Below, in pieces: positions 10,490 to 22,819 of a DNA stretch of 64,000 nucleotides. The stretch is from Panicum virgatum (Eukaryota > Streptophyta > Magnoliopsida > Poales > Poaceae). The first letter of the stretch is position 1. Every line of letters starts with the position of its first letter. The notes beneath the pieces are model-generated. The model had not been told where the DNA came from. It searched no databases and saw only the letters and a program-made list of their open reading frames with translations. The position numbers and the translations under genes were made by a program. The stretch lies in the NCBI RefSeq assembly GCF_016808335.1, contig NC_053143.1:53475441-53539440 (forward strand). Direction: 5' to 3'.

Positions 10490-11214
10490 TGTTGGGGGCA
10501 CCATCTTCGGCCATCGACCGGAGGCCCGCGCGCAATTTGACTGCAACGACAAGGTCTCCTCCAGGCTTCGGGCGAAGACCGAGGCGCCTGCGGCAAGGAC
10601 CGGTTCGCCACAGGCGAAGACGAAGAGAAGCGAAGAGTGGCGAAGGCTGGGGCGCCTGCGGCGAGGACCGGTTCACCACAAGGCGAAGACGAAGAGAAGC
10701 AGAGAGAGGCGAAGACCGAGGCGCCTACGGCGAAGACCAGTTCGTCACAAGGCAAAGACGAAGAGAAGCGGAGAGAGGCGAAGACCGAGGCGCCTACTGC
10801 GAAGACCAGGGCGCCGACTGCGAACTCGAAGACCGGAAGGGAAGGTGTCAGAGAGTGAGCGCTTCGAAAGCCGCGTGGAGAATCTTGTAATGGGCCCAAT
10901 TGGCTGTAATGGGCCCAATGGGCAGAAGAGGCTCGGATGTAATTTACCAGATGATGTAAAAATACGGTTGTACCCCGGGAATATTCCGGGAATATAGTTG
11001 TTAGGGGGCATTACGGTGTAATAACGGAGGGTGGTAGGTGAACCGTCACCTATAAATACCCGACTCCTGTACATTGATGGGACACATTGAATATAGAGAG
11101 AGAATCCAATTTACTGTGCGAAGCCTCGTTTCTGACTTGGAGTTGTTCACTTCGTCTGGTGCGCTCCTTCACTGTTGTAGTGTTCGTCCGTCCCGGAAGC
11201 ACTCGCCACCAACA
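10490..11214 (+). repeat. 5' LTR of the Tat-lineage element
   Basis: Begins TGTTGGGGGC and ends CCACCAACA. A TATA box (CTATAAATACCCG, about 11049-11061) lies near the 3' side, followed by the presumed R region. The U3 part contains imperfect internal repeats built on gcgaagac / gaggcgcct, and one 22 bp unit is missing from the other LTR. Confidence 0.92.
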
Positions 11215-11215
11215 G

Positions 11216-11232
11216 TTTGGTGCCCACCCGTT
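11216..11232 (+). promoter_or_regulatory. Primer-binding site of the Tat-lineage element
   Basis: The sequence TTTGGTGCCCACCCG directly follows the 5' LTR. It resembles the TGGCGCCCACC type of plant gypsy primer sites with one C to T change. Confidence 0.55.
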
Positions 11233-11257
11233 GGCTCGACACACCACGCCACACCAC

Positions 11258-14200
11258 ATGGCGGCGAAGAAGAAGGGAGACGCTACTACCACTTCGACAG
11301 ACACGACAACAACGACAACTCCGCAAGACGAATCCGCCGCAGACAAGAGCCCGCAACCGGCGACGAAGACATCACCGTCGAAGACATCGCAGAAGGCCAA
11401 CACGAAGTCGATCTGCTGGACCTTGGCATCTCTGCCGAAGACATCGCTGCAATGCGAAGGGTTGATGCTCGCCTCGAAGAGGCGCGAAGAGCCAAGATAC
11501 AAGCTCTTCAGGAAGAATTTGCGGAGCCTCAGATCATCACGAGGGCGAAGGGGAAGGAAATAATGTTGACTGAAGCAGAAAGGCAAGAGCAGTATAACAA
11601 GCTGCAAGAAGAAGAACTTCGCTGCAAGGCGTTACAAGGGAAGATAAGAGCACAACGACTGATGCTCGAAAAAATGCAGGCACCGCAGCCGCCGCAGCCA
11701 CTGTCGAAGGGCACGGTCGCAACGAACCCACCAAGAAACGCAAGGGTCCGAACAAGGACTATACCAGTCGAAGAGATCTCTGACTAGTCTGAGCCAGAGG
11801 AGGAAGGGTATTATCGAAGGGTCCACCCGCGAAGAACGCCATTGTCCGAAGAGTTGGAAGAGACACAATGGCCTCATCGCCTCAACCCAGCAGTACTGCC
11901 TCAGTTTGATGGTGAGTCTGACCCCGAAGAGTTTCTCCTGAAATACGAAGCCACCATAGAGGCAGCTGGAGGAGGCACAGCGTGCAAGGCGAAGGCACTA
12001 GTCCTTGCGCTGCGAGGATTGGCTCAGCGATGGTATGCATACATACCCCCAGGAAGCATTTTATCAAGGAACCAGCTTCGTTCCCAGTTATGCTCAAGTT
12101 TTCGAGCCGTCAGACCCGACGAAGTCACATCCTGCGACTTCCATAACTTGAAGCAAGGAAGCATGACTTTATAGGAGTACCTTCAGAGCTCGATAAAGCT
12201 TCACGCAAGAGGGCTAGACGTCACTGACCAGAGCATTATCGACTCAGTAGGCAATGGGATCAGCCTCGGCCCATGCGGGGAGTACTTAACCCGGCGAAGG
12301 CTGAAGGCAGTTACCAAATTGTTCGAGATTATGCAAGAATATTGCATATCAGACCGTGCGAAGAGGCAGAAGCTTGAAGAAATGAATGAGAAGAGGAAAT
12401 CAAGAAACAGCGAGAGGTCGCACCAGAAGCCATGGCATTCCGACCAGTCGAAGCAAAGAACTGTCAATAGCGTCTCCGAGGAAGAGTCACGTGAAACCAG
12501 GCACCACAAGAACAAGGGCGGCAGAGACCAACGCGAAGACAGATCTAGCCGCGAAGACAGATCTAGCCACGAAGATAGATCTGGCCGCGAAGACAAGACC
12601 AGCCATGATAACAGGTCCAACCGTGAAGACAGATACAATCGCGAAGACCACTACCAGAAAGGCCGAAGAGAAAAGGGGGGCCGAAGGGAAAAAACACCAT
12701 TTTGCTATTTCCATGGGAAGGACCAAGGTCATTGGACCAATGAATGCACAATCACAATTGAAACGAAGGCAGAGCTCGAACGCAAAAATGCACAATCAGC
12801 AAAACCAGTAAATTACACTTCGCAACCACCGCATCCAGTTCCTCTTCCACAAACCACCTGGACCCCAACACCAAATTGGCCAGTATCATACCCAGTTTAC
12901 AACTACAACCCATCATACACACCTCCAATGTCATTGCCTTCGCAACAATCCATGCCACCACCTTCGCACCAGTCGATGCCGATGCTACCCGCTCCGCAGT
13001 ACGCCAACACATGGTCAAGGAGCTCCACGCCTCTACCCCCACCACCGAAGATTGAGCCAGGACAGATACCGGAAAGAGCAGGCGACGGACCATACGGCAG
13101 CATGGTTAACATCATCAACGCCATCTCCGGAGGATCCAATGAACCGGTTCATGAGATGAAGAGGCAACGTAAAGAATACTTCAGAACTGTCTCTCATGTG
13201 AGCGAAGGCAAATGTTTTCGAACTCCGTGGTCGCATGTCCCCATAACTTTCACACAGGCTGATCTTCGGCTGCAACACTACCCTCACAATGATCCCCTTG
13301 TCATCAGAGCCAACATCGGCAAGAATTCAGTACACTTCGCAGGGAATGATGTCGGAAGGATCTTGGTCGACAATGGTAACTCCGCAGACATTCTGGTATG
13401 GCAATACTTCGTCAAGATGGGGTTCATAGAGCAAGCTTTGAAGAAACCACAGTACCCTCTCATTGGCTTCGGAGGCAAGAGAATCGAGGCCCTCGGCAAG
13501 ATAGAGCTCAACGTCATGTTCGGCGAAGGGGTCACGCAAAGAACAGAAGAAATAACCTTCGATGTGGTGGACATCAATTATCCTTACAATGCCATCTTCG
13601 GCCGCAACACGCTGGTGAAGTTTGCAGCTGTAATCCATCAGCCATATCTATGCATGAAGATACCTTCGGCAGGGGGAGTCGTGATCGTCTACGACAATCA
13701 AGAAGAAGCGTGCAGGTGCGAAGATAACGCGTACAACACCAACAAGACTGTGCATGCCATTGAGGCGTCCGAAGAGGACACAAAAACATTTGTTGCCGAA
13801 GACATGCGAAGAGCTAATAAAAACGAAGGGGTCTCACCAACAGAACATACAAAGAAGGTACCATTATGCGAAGATGTGCCTGATCGTATGGTGATCATCG
13901 GCAAAGAGCTCGAGGAGCACGAAGAGGCAAGACTCATACAGTTCCTGAGGAACAATCAAGACGTCTTCGCATGGTCTTCGTTCGACCTGCGAGGAGTTAG
14001 TCGAGAAGTCATTGAGCATACGCTTACATTCAACCTGAAGGCAAAACCGATAAAGCAGGGGCAGAGGTCAATGTCCGAAGAGAGGAAGAAAGCAGTGCAG
14101 GGTGAGGTGCAGAAGTTGCTAGACGCAGGTGTCATTCGCGAGGTGCAATACCCAGAGTGGCTGGCAAATGTGGTCATGGTACCGAAGAAGAATGGGAAAT

Positions 14201-16959
14201 GGAGAATGTGCATCGACTTCACCAACCTCAATAAGGCTTGTCCGAAGGATGAATACCCTTTGCCTCGCATCGACACATTGGTCGATGCGGCGGCCGGCTC
14301 AGAAATGCTGAGCATGTTGGATTGTTTCTCTGGCTATCACCAGATTTTCATGAATAAGGGGGACGAAGAAAAAACAAGTTTTACCACTCCCTTCGAGACA
14401 TACTGTTACATTAGGATGCCAGAAGGCCTCCGCAACGCAGGCTGTACATTTAACAGAATGATCAATAAGGTGCTCGGGGACCAGCTAGACAGAAACATCT
14501 CCGCATATGTGGATGACGTGGTCGTTCGGAGCAAGAAAAAAGAAGATCACACATAAGATCTTCGTCAAACATTTGCAAACCTTCGCCGGCACGGGCTAAA
14601 GCTAAACCCTGAAAAATGTGTCTTCGGTGTTCGAAGAGGCAAGGTATTCATCTCCAGGTCGGCAGAAAAGTCTCTCCCATTCTTCAAAGCACTTAAGGGA
14701 GCTGGCAACATGCAATGGGGCGAAGAGAGGCGTTTGAAGCCTTGAAAACATTTATAGAAAACCTGGCAGTCATGACCAGCCCTTCTGAGAAGGCAGAGCT
14801 CTTGCTATACATCGCCTCTTCGGGTGCCGCGGTCAGTGCAGCTCTCGTCGAAGAGAGATTAATCGAAGGCGAACTTAAGCAAGTCCCCATCTATTTCATC
14901 TCCGAAGCCCTGAGTGGCTCGAAACTACTTTACTCCGAAATGGAAAAAATGGCTTACACAGTAGTCATGGCTTCGCGAAAACTTTGCTACTACTTCCAGA
15001 GTCACAAGATAAAAGTGCCAACTTCGTTCCCTCTTCGGGATATGTTTGAAAACAAGGAGGCCTCCGGTAGAATAGGCAAATGGGCTACAAAACTAGCAGA
15101 ACATACAATTGACTTCGTCCCCAGAACAGCAATCAAGTCCCAGGTCTTGGCAGAGTTCATTGCAGACTGGACTCCAGCTTTGCCTTCGCAAGAGACACCG
15201 AAGTTAGAATCAATATGGCAGCTTGAATGTGACGGGGCATACCAGAGAGATGGGGCAGGGGCTTCGGCAATCCTCACTGCCCCATCGGGCACACAATTGA
15301 AATATGCAGCGAGGCTAGACTTCAAAGGGTGCACAAACAATGTTGTAGAATACGAAGGCCTGCTCCTAGGTCTTCGCAAGGCAAGAGCACTGGGAGCGCG
15401 AAGGCTATCTATCTGATCCGACTCGGAGCTAATCACCGGACACATCAATAAAACCAATAGAGCACTAAAGCCGGAGCTGTCAAAGTATCTGGCAGCCGTC
15501 CGAGGCATGGAGATGTTTTTCCTCGGATTCAGCATACGGAGCTTCCCAAGATCGCAAAACAAGCAAGCCGATATACTGGCGAAGGCCGTAGCTCAACATG
15601 ATCCTCTGCCACCAGATGTGTTCTTTGAAACATTGAAGCAGAGCTCTGTCAACTGCGCCGAAGAGCCTGTAAAATTCATCAACGCCATAACCAGCAAAGA
15701 TTGGAGGGCAACCATAATGGCCTATCTGCGAGGGCATTTCGTCCCTGAAGATGACAAGGAAGAAAAGAGAATGGCTCTCCGTGCTCACAACTACAAAATC
15801 ATCAATGGAAACCTATATCGAGGAGGTGTCTGCGCGCCCCTCCTGAAGTGCATCTCTTGTGAAGAAGGCCGACAGTTGCTCGAAGACATTCACGCAGGCA
15901 TGTGCTCTTCGCACATTGCAACAAGGGCATTGGTAGGCAAAGCTTTTCGCGAAGGTTTCTATTGGCCTTCGGCGGTTGCAGACGCGGACGAAGTGGTCCG
16001 AAAATGCTCAAATTGCCAAAGGCATGCACCGTACAACAAATTTCCACCAGACAAAGTGCAGTTATTGCCTCCGGTGTGGCCCCTCGCTCGATGGGGCATT
16101 GACATAGTAGGGGCATTTGCCCACAGCGCCAGGAAACTACAAGTATGCTGCAGTCGCAGTAGAATATTTCTCGAAGTGGGTCGAAGCCAAGGCTCTCAGA
16201 GATATCACAGCCGGAGCCTTGCAGAAGTTCTTCTGGCAAAACATTGTGTGTCGCTTCGGCGTACCAAAAGAAGTCACCGTAGACAACGGAAAGCAATTTG
16301 ATTGCACCACATTCAGAGACTTCACCACGCAGCTTGGGACGAAGCTATGTTTCGCTTCGGTCTATCACCCACAATCGAACGGCGCAGTGGAAAGGGCCAA
16401 CGGCATTATCTTCGCAGGCATAAAGAAGAATATCACCGAGTTGCCAAAGGGGAAGTGGATAGATGAGTTAACAAGGGTAATTTGGTCACACAATACGACA
16501 GAGTCAAGGACAACGAAGTTTACTCTGTTCAAGCTCTTGTACGGCGAAGAAGCTGTCACGCCAGAAGAAATCAAGCTCAAATCTTGGAGGACGTCCGAAG
16601 GAACGAACAATATAGAGGAAGACATAAAGCCTTCAATCGACACAATCGAGGCAGCAAAGATGCAAGCAGCAATCAACCTTGGCAAATACCAAGAAGAGAC
16701 TCGAAGATGGAAGAACAAGAAGGTGAAGCCCAGGGAGATTCAAGAAGGGGATCTTGTTCTTTGCAGAATCCCGAAGGCCAAACAGAAAGGAAAGATGCAT
16801 AGCAAGTGGGATGGACCATTCATTGTCGCCTCCATGGTGAGACCAGAAGCCTGCAGACTTCGCACACTGGAAGGTGTCAAAGACCCATACTCATGGAATA
16901 AAGATATGCTACAAAAGTACTATGTGTATGAACAATGTAAGAGCCCACGGAGAAAATAA
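11258..16959 (+). pseudogene. Degenerate gag-pol of the Tat-lineage element
   Basis: Gag begins at the ATG at 11258 and changes frame near 11365. The gag body (PQFDGESDPEEFLLKYEA) is interrupted by in-frame TAG at 11785 and 12172. A repetitive Ser/Arg/Asp-rich stretch (about 12520-12700) is followed by CYFHGKDQGHWTNEC, a zinc-knuckle-like motif. The protease motif VDNGNSADIL lies near 13370. Reverse transcriptase has the YVDD box at 14506-14517 and is cut by TAA at 14554. A deletion and frame change near 14650-14730 removes part of the RT/RNase H junction. RNase H carries TGA at 15414. Integrase has its HHCC region near 15890-16025 and a frame change near 16115, and its DDE core continues to about 16400. 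The C-terminal part ends at 16957-16959. At least four stops and three frame changes make it non-coding as a whole. Confidence 0.9.
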
Positions 16960-17354
16960 CCGAAGGGGCTCAACAGTTTAGTATTTATTTCCGCAATTTC
17001 TTTTTAATTTTATTTTTTGTTTGCGAGAAATTCGCACAATGTATCGAAGGGACCGTACTCTTTTCCTCACGGGGGAAGCCTTCGAACGCTCACTCTGAAC
17101 GTCGGAGGTGTGAGGTTTTTAATGAGGCGGAACCCTGTGTAACCCCTTGTGAAATATAAGCAAGGTCCCCGAAAAGAAAAAACTCAGGAACAGGAATATG
17201 GTGAAAGCACCGAAGCGTCTATCCCTCTTCGCCAAGCGAAGAGGGGAGTCATCGGCGTATAAAACAAGCGATGAAGCTTGAAAGAAGTAAGCACGGGACG
17301 CGATCCCAGATAGGGTCTTCGCATCCCTTAGCTTTACTTCCAACTAAATAGCAA

Positions 17355-17790
17355 AGTCCTTATGAGCGAAAAGCCTAAGGCAAAAAAGTCCTTGCGAGCC
17401 AAGAGCCCAAGGCAGAAATTCAAAGACACAAAAGTCCTTATGAGCGAAAAGCCTAAGGCAGAAAAGTCCTTGCGAGCCAAGAGCCCAAGGCAGAAATTCG
17501 AAGACACAAAAGTCCTTATGAGTGAAAAGCCTAAGGCAGAAAAGTCCTTGCGAGCCAAGAGCCCAAGGCAGAAATTTGAAGACACAAAAGTCCTTATGAG
17601 CGAAGAGCCTAAGGCAGAAAAGTCTTTGCGAGCCAAGAGCCCAAGGCAGAAACTCGAAGACATAAAAGTCCTTATGAGCGAAGAGCCTAAGGCAAAAAAG
17701 TCCTTGCGAGCGAAGAGCTCAAGGCAAAAATTTGAAGTCATTGCGAGCGAAGAGCCCAAGGCAGAAAGTTGAAGACAAAAAATCTTCATG
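17355..17790 (+). repeat. 78 bp tandem repeat in the 3' part of the Tat-lineage element
   Basis: Five to six copies of a 78 bp unit start with agtccttatgagcgaa. The unit length is divisible by three and one frame stays open throughout (17362-17772), giving a 26-residue Lys/Ser-rich repeat (MSEKPKAEKSLRAKSPRQKF). The same periodicity shows on both strands. Tandem repeats in this position are known in Tat elements; translation is unproven. Confidence 0.9.
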
Positions 17791-17869
17791 AGCGAAGATC
17801 ACAGGGCAGGAAAGTCGATGAGCAAAGAACCAAAGTCGAAATCTCGCATAAAAATTCATCTACCCCCCG

Positions 17870-17985
17870 CAAGTCGAGCAAAGGGGGGGTGGCGCTTCGC
17901 AAAACGTACACACGCTCGACTGCGGCATCGATGACTTTCATCCTCCCGCCCGTGCAAAAGGGGGGGTGGCGCTTCGCAAAATACA
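17870..17985 (+). repeat. Duplicated G-rich block (polypurine-tract-like)
   Basis: The block aaagggggggtggcgcttcg occurs twice, starting near 17879 and near 17959. Each copy is a G-run followed by the same GC-rich tail, and a related tail (gggtggcgcttcg) recurs near 22046, ahead of the 3' LTR. These look like extra polypurine tracts inside the element. Confidence 0.6.
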
Positions 17986-18331
17986 AGTTTACACAGTCGA
18001 AGGATAAAACCTGGGAGCACAAATATACTCATTTGTATATATATATAAAAAAGAACAGTTCGTGTTACAGGAAAAATTACACTTCGCAATAATAAGCGAA
18101 GAAAACGCACGTGTACACTTCGCACAAAAGCGAAGAAAGATACAAATTTCTTCCCTAAGCGCTAAGACTCCACGAAAACTAAATCATGAAGGTACATCTG
18201 AAATTTCTTCGTCGAAGATAAGGCGGTCCAGGTCAGATATGACTTCGCGGACCGCAACATCTATTATTTCTTCGACTGTCCGGCGAAGAAAGGCTTCAAA
18301 TTCAACCCCTACAAGCGAGGGCACCCCATCG

Positions 18332-21300
18332 TTAAGAAGAGCCTTCGTCAAAAATCCCTTGGCGACAATACATGAATTCATGCGGAGCAAACATGTCTTC
18401 AACAGGCTCCGGCTTCGGCTCTAGAAGGCCTATGGGCGCTTTATAAGGCCTATCGGTGTCCAAAAGATGTTTTATTTCACGGCGAAGACGGCGCTCAGAT
18501 AGAACTTTTGCGTGTTCTTCGGAATTGCGCTGGAATTCCGCGAAGAAACGTTTTGTATCGGCATTCCGATAGTCATATACGCATTCTCGGTCAGACCAAA
18601 ACTCATCAAATGAAAGCCAAGGGCGACGGGCACGAAACTTCTCCCAAGTTAAACCAGAAACATAAAAATTCCCGCGGTTCAAGCGCCTAGGAATTATACC
18701 TTCGATGATCCGCGCAGGGGCCAACACAGGGTCCTGCGCAGACATCGAAGGCGTTAGATACAGTGATACTTCTGTTTTCAATACTGCACTAATACAAAAA
18801 TCACTAGGCCTTTAGTCATCACACCTCGCCAATCTTCGGCGCATCATCTGCTTGCCCCCCGCCATCTTCGCCCTCGCCATGGCCGGGGGCTCCGTCTTCG
18901 CCGCCACCGGGAGTGCTGCGGCACAAGTTGCCAGCTTCAACCACGCCAAGGAACCCTCGGGCGAAGATTTCTGCCTTCTCTTGAATCTAAGAGAAATCAA
19001 GCATGTCGATAAGCGAAGACGGTAACAAAAAGTGAACCTTTGAGAAACGCGAAGTGGTACCTGATCTTTCATGCGCTCCAGCTCAACATCAACAAGTAGC
19101 CGCCCTTTTTCATGGAAGTACTTCGCGAAGTTTTTGGCGATATTCTTCGGAAGGGCAGGAAGGGCTTTGGGGCGCAAGGAGTCCAGCGAAGGCCATTCAA
19201 AACACGAGTCCTGAAGAAGTCACAGCTGAGCCTTCACGATGCCCGTCGAAGAGGCACTGCTCTCCGCTGGAAGCAAATGGCAGACGGCAGCACTAAGAGC
19301 ACGTGCAGCAACCGTAGCGGACAGCTCGCATTTGAAGTCCGCGCCAGATCTGGCCATCGCCAAGGAGGCACGGATCCAGCGGAAGAGCTCCGCCACTTCG
19401 ACGTTCTCCTCTTGCGATATCTCCGGAGGGTCAATAGCGAACTTCGCGAGCAATCCGTGAATGTCAATTTGCACTAAATCTGCGAAGGAGCTGATAGCGG
19501 TGCGCCATCGCTGAATAACATCTTTCCCACGGGCACGTTGAGCTTCGGCAACCCTCCGGGCCTCTTCGGCTTTAGCTTTAGTTTTTTCAGCATTTTCCAT
19601 GACCTTCTCCGTAGCAAGTGCGTCCCAACGAGCAGCCTCAGCTGCCTCGGCATGGTTCTTCGCCTCAGCACGTGCAGCAAAGAGTGCCTCCTCGAGAGCA
19701 GTTTTTTCCTTTTCCAAGGCTATCACACGCTCCTCCATTCTCGCCAACTGCGAAGCTGAGTTGACGGGAGGCGCAGCGCGAAGCGACGAAGGCCTTTAGG
19801 GAGAGGTCTTCGATGTCTTGAAGAATTTGGCTCACTCCGGTGGACATCAGGCGCTTCTCCATTAGGGGAAAGCCGAAGGAGGAGCCGGCTTCGGCGAGGA
19901 ATCCCCTCTCCCGGTCGCTGCTCGAAAACCGAAGACTGCCGACGATGTTGCCCCCGATCAGCTTTGCCTCCGGCATCCCGAGAGCGGCAGCCACCTCAAC
20001 AGGGTCCGAGGTGCTAACGTGGTAGCCGCTGCTCTCTGTCAAGGTGAACGTCGTGGGCCTTAGGCTGGAAGACCCGGCGGCAGGAAACTCGGCCGCCCTC
20101 GCCGACAGCGACGGTCAGGGCCGTCTCGGGAGCAGTGGCATGTCCCTGGGGACCAGGACCGGACCCCTCCATGTTCTCGCCGCTTGACGACGACGACGAA
20201 TCCAAAGACGTCGATGATGAACTCGGAGACGAAGGGGCTGCGGTAGAGTTTTTAGCATGGGGCTCTGTGGTCTTCAGGACAGGTTGGATCTCCTGGACGA
20301 GTTCGCCATCACTGTCTGGCTCCTTGGCACTGTGCTCTAAAGAAAGTGAGGGCTTCGGCGGTGGAGCCGCGGCCGCGATAGGACGAGCGGCAATGGGAGG
20401 CGAAGAAGCGGTGACGGGATTTCTGTCTCCCCCGTTGTCTTCGGACTCCCCAGCGCTGCGAAGGGGCGAGGAAGTCAGGAAATCTAAAAGCTTCGAGCAT
20501 TTCCCTCCGCCAGGGCCAGAGCCCCCCTTTTTCTGTTTTTTCTTCTCAAGTGTGGCTGTGATGCCACCGGTGCCTCCAGCTTTCCCCCCTACTTTCTGAA
20601 CAGCGAGAAGAGCTTCGGCAGCACACTGAGGGGCTTCGATGCCGAAGAAGGAAAACACCTGATTGCCTCGCGCGCCGGCAAGTTTGGACAGAAGCAAGTC
20701 ATATTCATTGCCGGACACTGGTCCAAGCATCTCGTCAGCGCGGGTCTCCACCTCTGCTACATCTATTTCTGAAAACGAAGACAAAGGTTCTTATTATCCT
20801 CGCAAAAAAAAAACTTACTTTCTTTTCGAAGTCCAAAGGCTTCGCTAAAGTTGGGCATCGGAAGCCCATAAACTTCCCTCTTCGAAGGAGCCCAGGAGGA
20901 AATGGTCCAGCCCTCTCTGAGGAGGAAGCACCCGCATGCGACGAACTCTTCTGTTATGTCACGCATGCTGAGCACTTTCGACACCTCACGAAGGACGGTC
21001 ATGAAGGCTTCGTTCGCATGGATGCGAGCCACGTCAACCTTCGGGGTGTCGCCCAAATTTCCAAGCTTCTGAACAACCAAAGGGTGGCACTTCGTCTCCG
21101 GGTCGAGGGGCACCTTGTGGTAAAACCAGAATGAAGACCAGTCTCCCGGCCACTTATTCTTCGACGCCCCAACGGGGCTGGGAGCAGTATGTTGAAAGGC
21201 GAAGGTGTAGCACCCATACTGGGGCTCCATCTCCGATGAGACACCGTCAGAGCCACGAACGGAGATGCTCTTTGGCTGGTAGTGCACCCGCATCTCCCGA

Positions 21301-21647
21301 GCGAAGTTCTCCGGGGTCGGGGAGAGGCGGCAGGTCTTCGACAACCACATGAAAAGGTTGACGCGGGCGAAAGAGTTCGGGGTCATGTGGTGTAGGAAGA
21401 CGCCGTACCGGGAGAAGATGTCGATGACAGCGGGGTCGAGGGGGAAGCGAAGCCCAGCAGGGAAGAAATCCTTGAAGACAACCACTTCATCTTCTCTTGG
21501 CTTTGCATAGGTGTCCATCTCCGGTGGAACACGTCCAAGGCCAGGAGTCAGTATCCCTTGGTTCTCCATTTCTCCAAGCATCGCCAGAGTCATCTTCGTC
21601 GGACAGAAGAAGGTGGTAGGCGGGAACTTGCTCTTCTTCGGAGCCAT
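18332..21647 (-). pseudogene. Antisense ORF of the Tat-lineage element (Transposase_28 type), decayed
   Basis: On the minus strand, opposite to gag-pol, a protein starting MAPKKSKFPPTTFFCPTKM at 21647 has the features of the 'putative gypsy type transposon' family (PF04195): RYGVFLHHMTPNSFARVNLF and WSSFWFYHKVPLDP. Exon 1 ends at 20819 with a GTAAGT donor; exon 2 resumes at 20768 after a CAG acceptor and keeps frame (KIDVAEVETRADEM). That intron is only 49 nt, short for a plant. Exon 2 is Ser/Pro-rich and loses frame near 20060. Further segments follow: TESSGYHVSTSDPVEVA (from about 20040), a coiled-coil region (ALEKEKTALEEALFAARAEA, from 19747), and a C-terminal part (18781-18332, with WEKFRARRPWLSFDEFW). 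Its function in the Tat life cycle is unknown. A TATA box sits just upstream. Confidence 0.75.
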
Positions 21648-21791
21648 CGCAGGACCAAGCAAGTTCGCCGTGGCGCAAACGATGGGAGAGGAGCTAAAAC
21701 TGAGACGAAGAGGCACAAAAGCAGAGTGAAGCAAGAGAGAGTTCGGCGCCGGAAAGCAAAGAAAGTGTACCGTCCCCCGCCCTTTCACCCC

Positions 21792-21804
21792 CACTTATAT
21801 AGGA
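21792..21804 (-). promoter_or_regulatory. TATA box for the antisense ORF
   Basis: The minus strand reads CTCCTATATAAGTGG here, about 150 bases upstream of the MAPKK start at 21647. This argues that the antisense ORF has its own promoter and that the in-frame ATG at 21794 is upstream of the transcription start. Confidence 0.6.
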
Positions 21805-22117
21805 GGGGGGACGTGAAAAACTTGTTTTACCCCTCCAGAATTCTCGCGGAGGGATCGCGCGGGGAAGGGCAATGTCGGATTTTCGCACCGGAACCTCGTG
21901 CGACGCGTCAAAGAAAAAAAGTCAAGTTAATTCTGATTAACTCTTTAATGCATTTAATACGCCTCGATGTCTGGTCCGTTGCTTAGCAGGTAAACTGAAA
22001 AGACTCAGGCCTCGACGGACCGCGAAGCTATCGGTCGAGGCCCGAAGGGTGGCGCTTCGGGAAAAGAAGTCGAAGTCATCGCCCCTCCAAGGATGGGCAA
22101 CGACTCCGAGGGGCTAC

Positions 22118-22819
22118 TATTGGGGGCACCACCTTCGGCCATCGAACGGAAGCCCACGCGCAATTTGACTGCAACGACAAGGTCTCCTCCAGGCTTCGGG
22201 CGAAGACCGAGGCGCCTGCAGCGAGGACCGGTTTGCCACAGGCGAAGACGAAGAGAAGCGAAGAGTGGCGAAGACTGGGGCGCCTGCGGCGAGGACCGGT
22301 TCGCCACAAGGAGAAGACGAAGAGAAGCGGGGAGAGGCGAAGACCGAGGCGCCTACGGCGAAGACGAAGAGAAGCGGAGAGAGGCGAAGACCGAGGCGCC
22401 TACTGCGAAGACCAGGGCGCCGACTGCGAACTCGAAGACCGGAAGGGAAGGCGTCAGAGAGTGAGCGCTTCGAAAGCCGCGCGGAGAATCTTGTAATGGG
22501 CCCAATTGGCTGTAATGGGCCCAATGGGCAGAAGAGGCTCGGATGTAATTTACCAGATGATGTAAAAATACGGTTGTAGCCCAGGAATATTTCGGGAATA
22601 TAGTTGTTAGGGGGCATTACGGTGTAATAACGGAGGGTGGTAGGTGAACCGTCACCTATAAATACCCGACCCTGTACATTGATAGGACACATTGAATACA
22701 GAGAGACAATCCAATTTACTGTGCGAAGCCTCGTTTCTGACTTGGAGTTGTTCACTTCGTCTGGTGCGCTCCTTCACTGTTGTAGTGTTCGTCCGTCCCA
22801 GAAGCACTCGCCACCAACA
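22118..22819 (+). repeat. 3' LTR of the Tat-lineage element
   Basis: Begins TATTGGGGGC (the expected TG is TA here) and ends CCACCAACA. It matches the 5' LTR across its length apart from about 22 base changes, a missing 22 bp repeat unit and a 1 bp indel. TATA box CTATAAATACCCG lies near 22658. Confidence 0.92.

Larger units (their letters stand above)
10490..22819 (+). mobile_element. Ty3/gypsy LTR retrotransposon, Tat lineage, complete but mutated
   Basis: The 12.3 kb element has two LTRs (10490-11214 and 22118-22819), a primer-binding site, gag, pol, a tandem-repeat block, a long antisense ORF and a purine-rich tract. The flanks caaat (10485-10489) and cagat (22820-22824) are a 5 bp target duplication with one mismatch. 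The order protease, reverse transcriptase, RNase H, integrase places it in Ty3/gypsy. The extra internal length with an antisense ORF of the Transposase_28 type (PF04195, 'putative gypsy type transposon') is characteristic of the Tat lineage (Grande, Retand, RIRE2 relatives). Pol has several stops and frameshifts, so this copy cannot supply its own proteins. A hand alignment of the LTRs gives about 22 substitutions in roughly 700 bases plus a 22 bp indel. Confidence 0.93.

Noticed and set aside
17355..17790. CRISPR-like array
   Set aside because: The units are contiguous 78 bp tandem repeats without unique spacers, inside a plant retrotransposon.
21647..21794. Upstream ATG at 21794 as the start of the antisense Tat ORF
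   Set aside because: It falls at the TATA box, upstream of any likely transcription start, and its added residues are not family-like.
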